From assembly GCA_017521985.1 (NCBI GenBank), contig JAFXAZ010000002.1, positions 1-64,000 of the forward strand: a stretch of DNA of 64,000 nucleotides, in the 5' to 3' direction. Source of the DNA: Lachnospiraceae bacterium (GTDB lineage Bacteria; Bacillota; Clostridia; Lachnospirales; Lachnospiraceae). A model generated the notes under the pieces. The model was not told the DNA's origin. It worked only from the letters and a program-made list of their open reading frames with translations, and ran no database searches. The stretch's first letter is position 1, and each line of letters opens with the position of its first letter. Shown here piece by piece: positions 8,487 through 21,579 of the stretch. The translations under genes were made by a program, and so were the position numbers.

Positions 8487-10354
8487 CATATTTTTTCTTT
8501 ATAATCTTTGGGCAACATACCAGTAATTTTTAAAAACACCCTACGAAAAGTGACATCATTCGTATATCCAACCATTGTATAAATTTCTTCCAAAGTCTTA
8601 TCTTCCTGTTGAATCAATTCCTGTGCCCTGCGTATTCGCATGGTATGAATATAATCAAGAATACTCATTCCTGTTTTATTTTTAAAATTCCTGGATATAA
8701 GTTTACTATTTCCTCCGACCTCATTCACTACAGCATTCACATTTAAATCAGGATTTGTATAATTGCTCCTCACATACTCTACAACCTTAACCAGAATATC
8801 CTCGTCGTTTAACTTCTTCTCCGTATCGTAAATGCCCTTTTCGCCAAATAATCTTTTACATTCCAACACCTCTTGGACTGCCTGATACTGCTTTCTAATA
8901 TTCTCAATTTCACTTTCCCAATGACTAACAGCAATCAAAAGAGGTTTTTCTGTTTTTTTCATTAAAAAATCCTCCAAAGCATGAAGCTGCATCATACACT
9001 TATTTTTCCAATCTGTTGTATCCTTAACACAAAATATATAGTATAGACATTGATTTTCTTCAATCACATAAAACTTCTCATCTGTCATATACTCTGAGAA
9101 CAAATTATTAACAATAAAAGAGAATAAATCATCTTCCTTGTCATCCCCTGTCACAGGTAAGGAGAACGCGATCAATATAAATCTTTCTTGCTCTGTATTG
9201 TTTTGTACATTCTCAAAGATCTGCTTGGTTATAGGCCAGCCTTTCATAATTGCCAGCAGATAAAAACTCTGTGCAGTATTATGAGTGTTAATAGCCGTTT
9301 TTGTGATTCGGCGCTTTTCTTCCTGCAACTTATTGTACGCATTCTCTAGATTCAGAAATTCATTTCCTGTCCCCTCATCTCCTAAGATTAATCTACACAA
9401 TGAATATAACGGATTGTAATTGTGTTTCACTACAAGCACTAAGCAGATTATACCCACTAACAAAGTGCACGCCAAACTAATGAAAAACATATTTCGCATA
9501 CTGCGATATTCATACAAAAAATCACGTTTAGGGACTATCATATAATATTCAATATTTTTTTCCCCTGACTGTCTTCTAATAATCATATTATTGTCTTTTT
9601 CATACGTTGTTTCTGTCGGATTCATATAATCCATATCTTCCGGCAATTCCGTAATTCCTTCAGACGAAAACGCCAGACACGCCTGTCCATCAATATTAAA
9701 AACTAAAATCGAGCCATTCGTCATAAATTCTGTTAATTCGTTCATTATCGTCGCTGGAATGCTGACAAAAATATTGGCCACCTCGCTTCTACCCCATTTC
9801 ATAGTTTCAACATATACTATATGTTCTTCCTTCATGTCAGCAGTTGCCTTTCCGGTAATATATTTCTCCACTGAAAAATCGTTTGTCCGATTTCCGAACA
9901 ACAATTCAGTCCACTGCTCATAGCTTACTTGCTCTTGGAGTGCTGCACTTCCTCTATAATATACCGTACTTATATCCGCACGAGAACCAATTACATAGTC
10001 TTTTGTAGTGAAACATATTATACAACTTAGATGTTCGTATATCGTTTCCAATTCTTGTTTCTTTTTATATAAATTACTTGCCGCATAATAGAACTCGCTA
10101 TTTCTTTCTTTTTCTCGTAGCATTACAATTAATTCCGGCGTCGCCATAATCTGTCCTGCATATTCTCTTTCCTTAGCTAGGATCCCATCCATCTCCGCCG
10201 CTAATTTTTCTAGCATCAGTTCGTGACTGGAATAAATCTCGCTTTTTAAAGCATTGGAATTATTGACATAGTTAACTAAAACAGTTGTCAAAGGTATTAC
10301 AAATATAAAAATGTATGAAATAACCCATATTTTCAAAACACTCTGCTTTCTCAT
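8486..10354 (-). CDS. Membrane-bound AraC-family sensor-regulator
   Basis: 622 residues from ATG 10354, preceded by GGAGG at five bases; an upstream ATG at 10384 lacks such a site. Helix 1 is at about 8-28 (VISYIFIFVIPLTTVLVNYV). An extracellular sensor of about 260 residues follows, then a second helix (MFFISLACTLLVGIICLVLVV), a cytoplasmic linker, and a C-terminal pair of AraC helix-turn-helices (about 520-622). The DNA-binding end contains GNSKLISRNFKNKTGMSILDYI and the signature YTNDVTFRRVFLKITGMLPKDYK. This architecture joins sensing and DNA binding in one chain. It is adjacent to the transporter operon and probably activates it in response to the extracellular glycan. Confidence 0.88.
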   Translation of the reverse strand: MRKQSVLKIWVISYIFIFVIPLTTVLVNYVNNSNALKSEIYSSHELMLEKLAAEMDGILAKEREYAGQIMATPELIVMLREKERNSEFYYAASNLYKKKQELETIYEHLSCIICFTTKDYVIGSRADISTVYYRGSAALQEQVSYEQWTELLFGNRTNDFSVEKYITGKATADMKEEHIVYVETMKWGRSEVANIFVSIPATIMNELTEFMTNGSILVFNIDGQACLAFSSEGITELPEDMDYMNPTETTYEKDNNMIIRRQSGEKNIEYYMIVPKRDFLYEYRSMRNMFFISLACTLLVGIICLVLVVKHNYNPLYSLCRLILGDEGTGNEFLNLENAYNKLQEEKRRITKTAINTHNTAQSFYLLAIMKGWPITKQIFENVQNNTEQERFILIAFSLPVTGDDKEDDLFSFIVNNLFSEYMTDEKFYVIEENQCLYYIFCVKDTTDWKNKCMMQLHALEDFLMKKTEKPLLIAVSHWESEIENIRKQYQAVQEVLECKRLFGEKGIYDTEKKLNDEDILVKVVEYVRSNYTNPDLNVNAVVNEVGGNSKLISRNFKNKTGMSILDYIHTMRIRRAQELIQQEDKTLEEIYTMVGYTNDVTFRRVFLKITGMLPKDYKEKI

Positions 10355-10459
10355 AATAGCCTCCATTCCAATAAAATCAAACAAAGAAATATATTATAAT
10401 TTCACTTTAGATGTACCATAGTCAGAAAAAGTCTTCTCATTTTAATATGGCATGTAGCC

Positions 10460-12610
10460 TTAAATATATTCATTCACAATTCCGGTAATTTCATCGATAG
10501 TCAATTCAATCATCTTACCATTCAACTTCAGGCGGCACTTACTACCTTCTTTTCCTTTCACATTACAGTTAATAATACGATTGTTTTCCCACTTCGCAGA
10601 AACCTCGAAGCCCCCACGTGCAATAAGTCCGTAGAATTCGCCGCTCTTCCATGCATCAGGCAATGCCGGAATCAGCTCAATACAACCATCATGACTCTGA
10701 AGTAACATTTCGGTAATCCCTGCTGTTCCACCAAAATTGCCATCAATCTGGAAGGGTGGATGATTGTCAAACATATTGGGCAACGTGCTCCTTTTGAACA
10801 AGGCAACAAGGTTTTCATATGCGGAATTACCGTCTGCGAGACGTGCAAAGAAGTTAATAATCCATGCCCTGCTCCATCCGGTATGTCCTCCACCGCTTGT
10901 GAGTCTTCGCTCGATAGTTTTCTTAGCAGCCTCAAAATATTCCGGCGTAGACTGTCTGATCTCGGAGGCCGGATAGAGACCATAGAGATGGGATATATGG
11001 CGGTGACCCGGTTCTCCTTCCTCAAAATCTTCGGACCATTCCATAATCTGTCCATATTTGCCGATTCTAAGTGGCATCAGCAAAGAGAGGGTATCCTCCA
11101 GCTTTTTTACAAATTCTGCATCTTCTCCAAGAACATTCGCCGCCTGTATGTTAAATTCAAGTAATTCGCGAATAATGCTCGTGTCCATAGTCGTACCGGC
11201 ACAGACACTAACACAACTGCCGTCGGTAGGGCTGATAAATCTGTTCTCCGGAGAACTTGCCGGAACTGTCACAAGGTAACCGTTGCGCGGATCACATACG
11301 AGATACGCGCAGAAGAATGTGGATGCCCCTTTTATAATCGGGTAAAATTCACGCAAAATCTCATCATCACCACTGTAAAGCCACCGCTCTTTGATATGAC
11401 GGATACACCACGCTCCTGCAGTGGCAAACGCACCATAGCGCGGATTCGTTCCAAGAGAGGTATATCCCCACGGATTTGTCGTAAAGTGCGCAACCCAACC
11501 GGGACAACCGTAAGCAATGCGAGCGGTATTTTCACCTGATTTTGCAATCATTTTTATCATGTCAAAAAACGGTTCCAGCAGCTCTTTAAGATTACATACT
11601 TCTGCAAACCAATAGTTCATCTGGATGTTAATATTGATATGGTAGTCAGAACTCCATGGCGGATTATAATCCTGGCACCAGATTCCCTGTAAATTTGCCG
11701 GCAGCTTACCACGAGAGGAGCCAAGCAGAAGGTATCGGCCAAAATTAAAATAAAGTTCGACCAGCCCGATATCATTTTCCGGTTCAGCAATACGACGATC
11801 CGTTGGAATATCCGCTTTGCTGCCGGACTCGGGGAATGTAATACCTACGCGTCCCAGCATGGAACCGAAATATGTCCGTGTATCGCGCAGGAGCTCATCA
11901 TAGTCGGCTTTCATTGCGCGATCCAGCGTTTCTCGACAAACTTCTGTCGGATCAAGATCTGTTTTATATGCCGTTGCAGCAGTAATATAGATATAGAGTG
12001 CATTCTCCTTTCGCTCACTGCGAACAAGAACAGTATATTTCGTCGGGAGATATCCCTCGGCAAGTATCTCGTTTTCCTCATGAATGATCATGGTATTCTC
12101 TCGTTCATAACGGAGCGATGCTTCTTTTGTATGTCCTGTTACTTTTATCACTGCAGTATTGTAATGATAGGATATGAAATACTCCTTCTGCACATCCCCG
12201 AAAGAAACTTTCGCACGTCCTTCGTCAAGAAACAGTTCACGACGATATCCTGCGTCACTTTCTGTTGGCAAGGTGATATATAAATCTCCTGCTGTCTGAT
12301 AGGAGCCAAATGCAGATGATACATCGTGATGCCCTTCGCCGCGACAGACCAAATATTTGTTGCACAACTCCTGCGCTTCGGTGTAGCGACCCTCGAAAAC
12401 CAGACGGCGCATTTCATCCAGATGCTCGTATGTTTTTGGGTTATCGTATTCGGAACATTCCCAGCCGGTCCAAAAGGTTTCTTCATTTAACTGGATGCGA
12501 TCCTCCGTCACACCACCGAAGACCATCATGCCGAGTTTTCCATTGCCTAGTGGCAGGGCTTCATTCCAGTCACTTGCGGGAGTTTGATACCATAGTTTAT
12601 TTTCTTTCAT
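10460..12610 (-). CDS. GH95 alpha-L-fucosidase/galactosidase
   Basis: 716 residues from ATG 12610 (AAGGAG eleven bases upstream; a GTG at 12619 lies almost on the site and is less likely). The N-terminus WNEALPLGNGKLGMMVFGG and QLNEETFWTG are GH95 hallmarks. The (alpha/alpha)6 barrel region holds NIQMNYWFAEVCNL, IMEWSEDFEE (general-acid Glu region) and the strongly conserved NMFDNHPPFQIDGNFGGTAG. There is no signal peptide, so it likely works on imported oligosaccharides. GH95 enzymes invert alpha-1,2-linked fucose, and some act on L-galactose. Slightly shorter than typical (about 750-800), consistent with a cytoplasmic form without extra domains. Confidence 0.92.
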   Translation of the reverse strand: MKENKLWYQTPASDWNEALPLGNGKLGMMVFGGVTEDRIQLNEETFWTGWECSEYDNPKTYEHLDEMRRLVFEGRYTEAQELCNKYLVCRGEGHHDVSSAFGSYQTAGDLYITLPTESDAGYRRELFLDEGRAKVSFGDVQKEYFISYHYNTAVIKVTGHTKEASLRYERENTMIIHEENEILAEGYLPTKYTVLVRSERKENALYIYITAATAYKTDLDPTEVCRETLDRAMKADYDELLRDTRTYFGSMLGRVGITFPESGSKADIPTDRRIAEPENDIGLVELYFNFGRYLLLGSSRGKLPANLQGIWCQDYNPPWSSDYHININIQMNYWFAEVCNLKELLEPFFDMIKMIAKSGENTARIAYGCPGWVAHFTTNPWGYTSLGTNPRYGAFATAGAWCIRHIKERWLYSGDDEILREFYPIIKGASTFFCAYLVCDPRNGYLVTVPASSPENRFISPTDGSCVSVCAGTTMDTSIIRELLEFNIQAANVLGEDAEFVKKLEDTLSLLMPLRIGKYGQIMEWSEDFEEGEPGHRHISHLYGLYPASEIRQSTPEYFEAAKKTIERRLTSGGGHTGWSRAWIINFFARLADGNSAYENLVALFKRSTLPNMFDNHPPFQIDGNFGGTAGITEMLLQSHDGCIELIPALPDAWKSGEFYGLIARGGFEVSAKWENNRIINCNVKGKEGSKCRLKLNGKMIELTIDEITGIVNEYI

Positions 12611-12648
12611 TCGAATCACCTCTCCTTAAACCACGCCCCATGCATTGT

Positions 12649-15108
12649 CTATTGCATGAGAAGCAGCCCCTTCCCTGGCTCAATCATATGTTGCCCTGCA
12701 GATTGAAAGTCCGGTATTTCAGGAACGGTCATCCCATAAGCCTCCGGCTCGATATTAACAGGTTCGTCTTTCCAGGATGCCAGAGCATAGCAAACTCTGT
12801 TTTCAGCATTACTGAAGCGTGATACACAGATTCCTTCCGGCAGAACGCCCGGAAAATGGGCATCCAGCTCTAGTTTTAATCCACAAAGGCCGAATTCATC
12901 AAAAAATTTCCACAGATACTTAGGCGGCTTACCGCTCCAGCCATAGCGGTTCGTCATCCCATACAAAATGCCTCGCCATGGGTTTCCCCCAGCTCGCAAC
13001 ATCTGGCTCATAAGTCCATAAGGAATTCCGGAAATTTCTGTCAAGTAATAGTCTGGTGAAGTACCTTCATAATCAAAGCCTTCTCCCAACCACAGCCCGG
13101 TAAAATACGGAAGAAGCATCATATCCCGAAGTACCCCACTACATTGTCCGTAATTTCGATCAGCTGGTTTATAATAAAATGAATTCCAGGAATGAAAATC
13201 AAGGATTGGTGCTTTTCCCCTGTATTTATGGAAAATACGATGTATTCTCTGAAACCCTTCCCGCGATAAACTGGTATCGTCCATATACAATCCATCAATA
13301 GGACAGTGCTCCAGCAAATAACGTAGACTTTCCATAAAAAAGTTCTCAAAACATGGACTTTCTGGCACTACCTCCAGTGCCAAATCAATATTATTGCAGG
13401 CAGGTCCATTCTTAATAGTTTCTCCCCAAGCAGGCAAATACGGCGAATGCAGATTTTTGCACAGCCATTCATGAGGGCCAGAAGGATTGGTCGTAGGTCG
13501 TGCCTCAACTCCTAGACCCGGCTGAAAAATATCATCTCCTATTGCACGGAACGCCCAGAATTCTGCCGGATGTATAGACAATTCTCTCATAGTCAGATAA
13601 ATCAGCACTTCCATTCCTTGCTCGTGAGCTCTTTTCACAAATGCCTCCAATTTTGGGAGTGACAGTTGGGAAATAGGATAGTTGATAAAGGGATTCTGTG
13701 CAATTCCATGATGCAGGTTTACCCTGGTAACGCCCTCTTCTTTCAGTTTATAAAGATCCACCTCTTCAATTGGATCACGGCTACCAATTTCAAAAGCATG
13801 AATTATAGGATGCCAAGCATGCGTTCCAAGATGCTGTTCTGCATTTATCCCATGAAATGGCGTAATCTGCAATTCAAACCCAAATTCTAAATTTCTTCCT
13901 TCCGGGATTTCTCCGGAAAAAGCTGTTAGGCGTTTTTTATTCAGTGTTATTCCGCCTTTTCCGTCATTATGCCAGGCATCAGGAAGCTGCAATTCCCTAA
14001 AATGATAGTAGGCGTTAGTCAAGGGCTGTCTATAACCGGAATCCTTTAGTCGAAGCCTAATACCAGCCTCTGTATTTCCCAGCCAGCAGCCATCCTGCCA
14101 AACATGCGCATCCCAAAACCAATCCAGACACTCCGGTGCTTTTCCTCCATGACGTCCTAGCCCCACCATATAATCCGTGTTAGCACAATCAAGATGAAGC
14201 TGATAACTTCCCTTACCGGCAGTGGTAAGTGAAAACTCCATATAACCATCAAATTCCACCGCACCCTTTAGTAATGCATACTTCTCACCGATTCTGCCTT
14301 CACACTGCCACTCTATCCTTGAAGGAGTCTCCACTCCGAACGAAAGCTCACCCTGAAATTCATCCTCTTCATCTCCAAACATGAGCGGTCCACTTAACAC
14401 CTGAAACTCCTGTCCGTAAACACTCGAAGTAATGTCAATGGGTAATCCATTCATGCCTAACGTCATGTTATGACCAAGCCAGGTAATGTTTCTTTCATTT
14501 CTCACCAGTGGAAGATACGGCTCAAATACGGATGTATCTCTTCCAATGTCCGAATTCAGCCATCGTAGGCGGGACAGCCGATTTTCATCACTTTCGCCGC
14601 CGTCCGTAAGGACTTCGCCTTCGACCTGAATCTTTATCTTGATATTTTTACTTCCCTTATTTCGAGTAAAAATGACAACATCCTCCGTGAGTACTTCCGG
14701 TGCATTTTGCGGAATCTGAATACCCATCCAGAAGATTTTCACTTCTCCTCCCCGTATATTACCGTGCTTACAAAAGCTGATCATATTAGGTGAAGAAACA
14801 CTGACACCTGAAAGTGCAGATTCCTGTGACCACACAACTACCTGAAATACAAAAAATTCACCAGGTTGTGCAGTTAACTGAAATGGTTGTTTCTTAAGTA
14901 CTTCTTCCGGAAGAAATCGTTCTGTAATTAGCGGTTTTTCTCTTGGAACCACAAAAACATAAAAGTCATCTGTATGTTCTCTCAAAAATTCCGACAAATC
15001 ATCTTTACTACTGGGAATATACATTGTCTCATCATTACCAAATAACTTTCTGAATTGAGCTTTCCCCATCTGTGAGGAATCCACAACATTTTCGCGCTTG
15101 CTATTCAT
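12649..15108 (-). CDS. Putative glycoside hydrolase, GH123-like (DUF6067-like)
   Basis: 819 residues, no signal peptide. The N-terminal half is beta-rich, with segments such as PFQLTAQPGEFFVFQVVVWS. The C-terminal half looks like a TIM barrel: HHGIAQNPFINYPI, KRAHEQGMEVLIYLTMREL, PIDGLYMDDTSLSREG and KAPILDFHSWNSFYY (an acidic DD pair and an Asp at barrel strand ends). This layout recalls the GH123_N/DUF6067 proteins found in glycan loci and annotated only as glycoside hydrolase domain proteins. Family assignment is from recollection of motifs and is tentative. It sits between the GH95 fucosidase and an esterase in one operon, so it probably removes one sugar from the same glycan. Confidence 0.6.
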   Translation of the reverse strand: MNSKRENVVDSSQMGKAQFRKLFGNDETMYIPSSKDDLSEFLREHTDDFYVFVVPREKPLITERFLPEEVLKKQPFQLTAQPGEFFVFQVVVWSQESALSGVSVSSPNMISFCKHGNIRGGEVKIFWMGIQIPQNAPEVLTEDVVIFTRNKGSKNIKIKIQVEGEVLTDGGESDENRLSRLRWLNSDIGRDTSVFEPYLPLVRNERNITWLGHNMTLGMNGLPIDITSSVYGQEFQVLSGPLMFGDEEDEFQGELSFGVETPSRIEWQCEGRIGEKYALLKGAVEFDGYMEFSLTTAGKGSYQLHLDCANTDYMVGLGRHGGKAPECLDWFWDAHVWQDGCWLGNTEAGIRLRLKDSGYRQPLTNAYYHFRELQLPDAWHNDGKGGITLNKKRLTAFSGEIPEGRNLEFGFELQITPFHGINAEQHLGTHAWHPIIHAFEIGSRDPIEEVDLYKLKEEGVTRVNLHHGIAQNPFINYPISQLSLPKLEAFVKRAHEQGMEVLIYLTMRELSIHPAEFWAFRAIGDDIFQPGLGVEARPTTNPSGPHEWLCKNLHSPYLPAWGETIKNGPACNNIDLALEVVPESPCFENFFMESLRYLLEHCPIDGLYMDDTSLSREGFQRIHRIFHKYRGKAPILDFHSWNSFYYKPADRNYGQCSGVLRDMMLLPYFTGLWLGEGFDYEGTSPDYYLTEISGIPYGLMSQMLRAGGNPWRGILYGMTNRYGWSGKPPKYLWKFFDEFGLCGLKLELDAHFPGVLPEGICVSRFSNAENRVCYALASWKDEPVNIEPEAYGMTVPEIPDFQSAGQHMIEPGKGLLLMQ

Positions 15109-15126
15109 ACTTTACTTTTTTCCTCT

Positions 15127-15894
15127 CTAAAAATCTTCTTTGCATAAAAACCACTTCAATGCATACTGTATCTGTTCATCCCAAAATGCCCAGCAATGTG
15201 TCCCTGGTTCTTCTCGATATGTATAATCATAATCCAAGCTTTCGAACTTCTCCTTCAGTCTCACATTGTCCTCATACATAAAATCCTCTGTACCTACAGC
15301 CATATAAATCCTTGGTCTGTCCGTATCTGTATTATGTACTTCAGCCAGGCGGAACAAATTCTCCTGATCGGGAATAACCAGTTCTTCTCCAAAAATCGGA
15401 ATTTTGGGTATATCAAAATCTTTACGTCCAATATCCGCAACAGAAGATAATCCTGCTGCTGCACAAAAACTGCTGCTCTCCCGCAGTCCAATCTTTAAGG
15501 CACCGTAACCTCCCATGGAAAGCCCCGCAATAAAATTGTCTTCACGCTTATCTGAAACACAGAAAAATTCTCTGATGATTTGTGGAAGTTCTTTCGCAAT
15601 ATATGTATAATATTTTCCGCCATATTTCATATCCGTGTAAAAACTCCTGTGACCACAAGGCATTACCACACATATACCATACTCTGCGGCATATCTTTCG
15701 ATAGAAGTCCGACGAAGCCAAATCGTATGATCATCACTCAATCCATGAAGCAGATATAGACATTTATATTTTTCTGATTTTGCATTATTCGCTATACCAA
15801 TCTCCCCTACAGAACTCCTCTGCGGAATTATCACATAGGTTTCCATCTGCATCTTCAATGCTTCGCTAAAATGTTTTAAGGTTATCAATGCCAC
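15127..15894 (-). CDS. Putative alpha/beta-hydrolase esterase (EstA/PF00756 type)
   Basis: 255 residues. The nucleophile elbow GLSMGGYGA carries the catalytic Ser, with the oxyanion strand CLYLLHGLSDDHTIW, the acid in VGTEDFMYEDN and the His in EEPGTHCWAFW. This is the putative-esterase family that includes tributyrin esterase and acetyl or feruloyl esterases. Start is a GTG at 15894 with AGGGG upstream, overlapping the end of the SGNH gene by 29 bp, so translation is probably coupled. No signal peptide: it is likely to deacylate imported oligosaccharides. The natural acyl group is unknown. Confidence 0.82.
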   Translation of the reverse strand: MALITLKHFSEALKMQMETYVIIPQRSSVGEIGIANNAKSEKYKCLYLLHGLSDDHTIWLRRTSIERYAAEYGICVVMPCGHRSFYTDMKYGGKYYTYIAKELPQIIREFFCVSDKREDNFIAGLSMGGYGALKIGLRESSSFCAAAGLSSVADIGRKDFDIPKIPIFGEELVIPDQENLFRLAEVHNTDTDRPRIYMAVGTEDFMYEDNVRLKEKFESLDYDYTYREEPGTHCWAFWDEQIQYALKWFLCKEDF

Positions 15895-16960
15895 GATTTG
15901 TATCCCCTCTCAAAATTTTCTCCAGCACCTTTCCTACTGCCGCTGCCATACTGGCAAACCCACTGTCCGTGGGATGGCAATTATCCACAGTACCATTATC
16001 CTGTATCAGTTCCATAAGGCTTGGACCATCAATAAAGTACACATTCTTATCTCCCGATGCCAATGCGTGCTCATAAGTAGCCCGAATTATTGCCAGGCGT
16101 TCCTGTTCCTCAGGAGTTAGGTAAAATTGCGGCCTGGACATGATTATGATGGGAAGCCGGGGATTGGCATTTCGGATTATGGTAAACATCCTTTCATGGG
16201 TAGCCTTAAGGTGTTCCGGATCCGGTGCATTATAATCATAATCCAAGACAAAGACCTGCATGGAAAGCTGCTTGATCCACTCCGCCATTTCCACTTCGCC
16301 CCTGGCACTGCCCGAAAATCCCAAATTGATATGATCACAGTCAAATCGTCTTGTCAGGATGTTCTGATAGCAATTACCGGGTCTGGATGCGCATCCACCT
16401 TGAGTAATGGAGGAGCCATAGTATACCACCGGTGTCTCAAAGGTATAAGGGGGAGCCTGTTTTAAAGAAGCGTTCCCCTCAAGGCCTATGTATAATTTAT
16501 TTACGTTACTGTAAAGCGGAAAATTTATTGTAATGAGCCGTTCCTGTTTATCTGGAAAATCAATCACGCTTTCATAGCCATCCGTCACACCATAGGGTGG
16601 GATAAAGCTTCTCTGGTATTTTTCAATTCCCGCGTCTTTTACATACAAATCAAATCCTGCACATCCACTCAGAGGCATATGGGGAAAAGGTGGTATTCCG
16701 TCCATTTCCGCATGAATCGCCACGTAATTACTGTCTGTCACGAACCTCACTCGTCCGCCTGCCGTGTTGGTGTGAAGTCCAAGGACTCCTTGATTGACGC
16801 TTTCAGCGATCTTCTCGGGCATTCTGCGGAACTTTCCATTTTCTTTTTTTACTCCATAGATGCGAAAGGGTTCTTCTTCGATATCATAATATTGAATATT
16901 CTCTCTTTCCACCCTTGTCATTACCTGAAAATTCTTGTCAATTTTTGCGATGTCTGCCAT
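15866..16960 (-). CDS. Two-domain SGNH/GDSL hydrolase (carbohydrate esterase-like)
   Basis: 364 residues. An N-terminal beta-sandwich (to about 175) contains AGGRVRFVTDSNYVAIHAEM. The C-terminal SGNH domain has YYGSSITQGG (block I Ser), NLGFSGSARG (block II Gly) and DNCHPTDSGF (block V Asp-x-x-His). This two-domain form (jelly-roll plus GDSL_3) is typical of acetyl esterases in glycan loci. The Asn block III is not obvious (VLDYDYNAPDP occupies the place). Start at 16960 with AGGAG. It shares the operon with the downstream PF00756 esterase and follows a second SGNH enzyme. Confidence 0.82.
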   Translation of the reverse strand: MADIAKIDKNFQVMTRVERENIQYYDIEEEPFRIYGVKKENGKFRRMPEKIAESVNQGVLGLHTNTAGGRVRFVTDSNYVAIHAEMDGIPPFPHMPLSGCAGFDLYVKDAGIEKYQRSFIPPYGVTDGYESVIDFPDKQERLITINFPLYSNVNKLYIGLEGNASLKQAPPYTFETPVVYYGSSITQGGCASRPGNCYQNILTRRFDCDHINLGFSGSARGEVEMAEWIKQLSMQVFVLDYDYNAPDPEHLKATHERMFTIIRNANPRLPIIIMSRPQFYLTPEEQERLAIIRATYEHALASGDKNVYFIDGPSLMELIQDNGTVDNCHPTDSGFASMAAAVGKVLEKILRGDTNRGIDNLKTF

Positions 16961-17016
16961 TTTTATCTCCTGTTATCCCGTATAATGGTTACTATCCGTT
17001 TCTGTTTATTTTTCAT

Positions 17017-18114
17017 CTAATTTCTATGTTTTTCCACAAAGCCTTTCAGCACGGGAGTCAGAGCCTCAGCCCATTCTTTGCAACCATCTTCGTTCGGGTG
17101 ACCACCATATCTTGCTTTGCCATCTGCTTCCGCTCCATCCAACAGCACCGGAACCACATCAAAAATGCCATCCGCATAGTTGATCAGTGTGTTGCGGATG
17201 TAGGTATTGATATGAATCCATTTTTCCCGAGTGCTCTCCTGCAGGTTAAAGGGCGGCAGGGTTTGGATCATGACCTTTACACCTGCTTTGTGTAATTCTG
17301 AAATGATCGACAGCAAATCCTTTTTGATCTGCTCTTCCGCTCTGCCCCGGCAGACATCATTGATGCCATAGCACATCACCACCATATCCATCTGTTTTGC
17401 TTTAAAAAGCCAGGCTCCGTCGCTGGCGGCATCTTCGGCTCTGCCGTATCCAATGCCCAGATTCCAGTAAGAATAATCCGGACCGATGGCCTCAGCAACC
17501 CGAGCGTTCCAGTGGAGATAGGAATTGACGTCCGTTCCGATTCCCTGGGTGATAGAATCCCCTAAGAAGCCAATCTTTGCCTGCACTTTTCTGTCGCAGC
17601 CTAACATCCCCGGAAAGGGAACGTGCTTGGAGGAAATCCATTTGCCGTTTTCCTTCACAAAAGCGGGAATGATGCTCTCCTCGTGGTATGGAATCATGCT
17701 ACCGCGATATTCTACTTCCAAACATAGGTAGGAATCCTTTTTGGCTTCCAGTTCGATTGCATCCGAGGTAAAGAATTCTCCCGGCATGACTGTTTTGCGG
17801 TAATTTCCTTGAAAGGTCAAGGGGTAGAATTTGTCCACTTCGCCGGCAAATGTTTCACTACAGGATTCGCAGATGCCGATAGCAGCTCGTGTGATTTCCC
17901 ATTCATCACAAAGGAGGTTGCAGTGACTCCGGGAGCCGTCCGCATATGTACTGTCGATGATGTTGGAAAAAAGCAGAGAGTAGTTGTATCGGCCTCCTGC
18001 ATATACTTTGTAGTAGATTCGTCCGATATGGGGTTCATTATCGTTGGTCAAAAAGTAGAACTGGTTTCCGCTACCAGCTAATGTGTTGGACTTATATGTA
18101 TCAAACCATTTCAT
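17017..18114 (-). CDS. SGNH/GDSL hydrolase, second esterase
   Basis: 365 residues from ATG 18114, which has GGAGG ten bases upstream; the ATG at 18129 overlaps that site. An N-terminal beta domain (to about 180) precedes an SGNH domain with IGFLGDSITQG (Ser), NLGIGYGRAED (Gly), VMCYGINDVCRG (Asn) and GGHPNEDGCKEW (His). All four SGNH blocks are present, unlike the neighbouring paralogue. Likely an O-acetyl or other acyl esterase on oligosaccharides. No signal peptide. It lies 28 bp behind the GH2 gene, so it is probably co-transcribed with it. Confidence 0.82.
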   Translation of the reverse strand: MKWFDTYKSNTLAGSGNQFYFLTNDNEPHIGRIYYKVYAGGRYNYSLLFSNIIDSTYADGSRSHCNLLCDEWEITRAAIGICESCSETFAGEVDKFYPLTFQGNYRKTVMPGEFFTSDAIELEAKKDSYLCLEVEYRGSMIPYHEESIIPAFVKENGKWISSKHVPFPGMLGCDRKVQAKIGFLGDSITQGIGTDVNSYLHWNARVAEAIGPDYSYWNLGIGYGRAEDAASDGAWLFKAKQMDMVVMCYGINDVCRGRAEEQIKKDLLSIISELHKAGVKVMIQTLPPFNLQESTREKWIHINTYIRNTLINYADGIFDVVPVLLDGAEADGKARYGGHPNEDGCKEWAEALTPVLKGFVEKHRN

Positions 18115-18142
18115 TTGTGTTTCCTCCATTTGTCTTCGACAC

Positions 18143-21511
<3,369 letters not shown>

Positions 21512-21579
21512 TTATAACACCTTCCTTAATCTAAGTCTTTAGTCACTGTTTCTGTCACTTGATTAAATGTTCAAAAACT

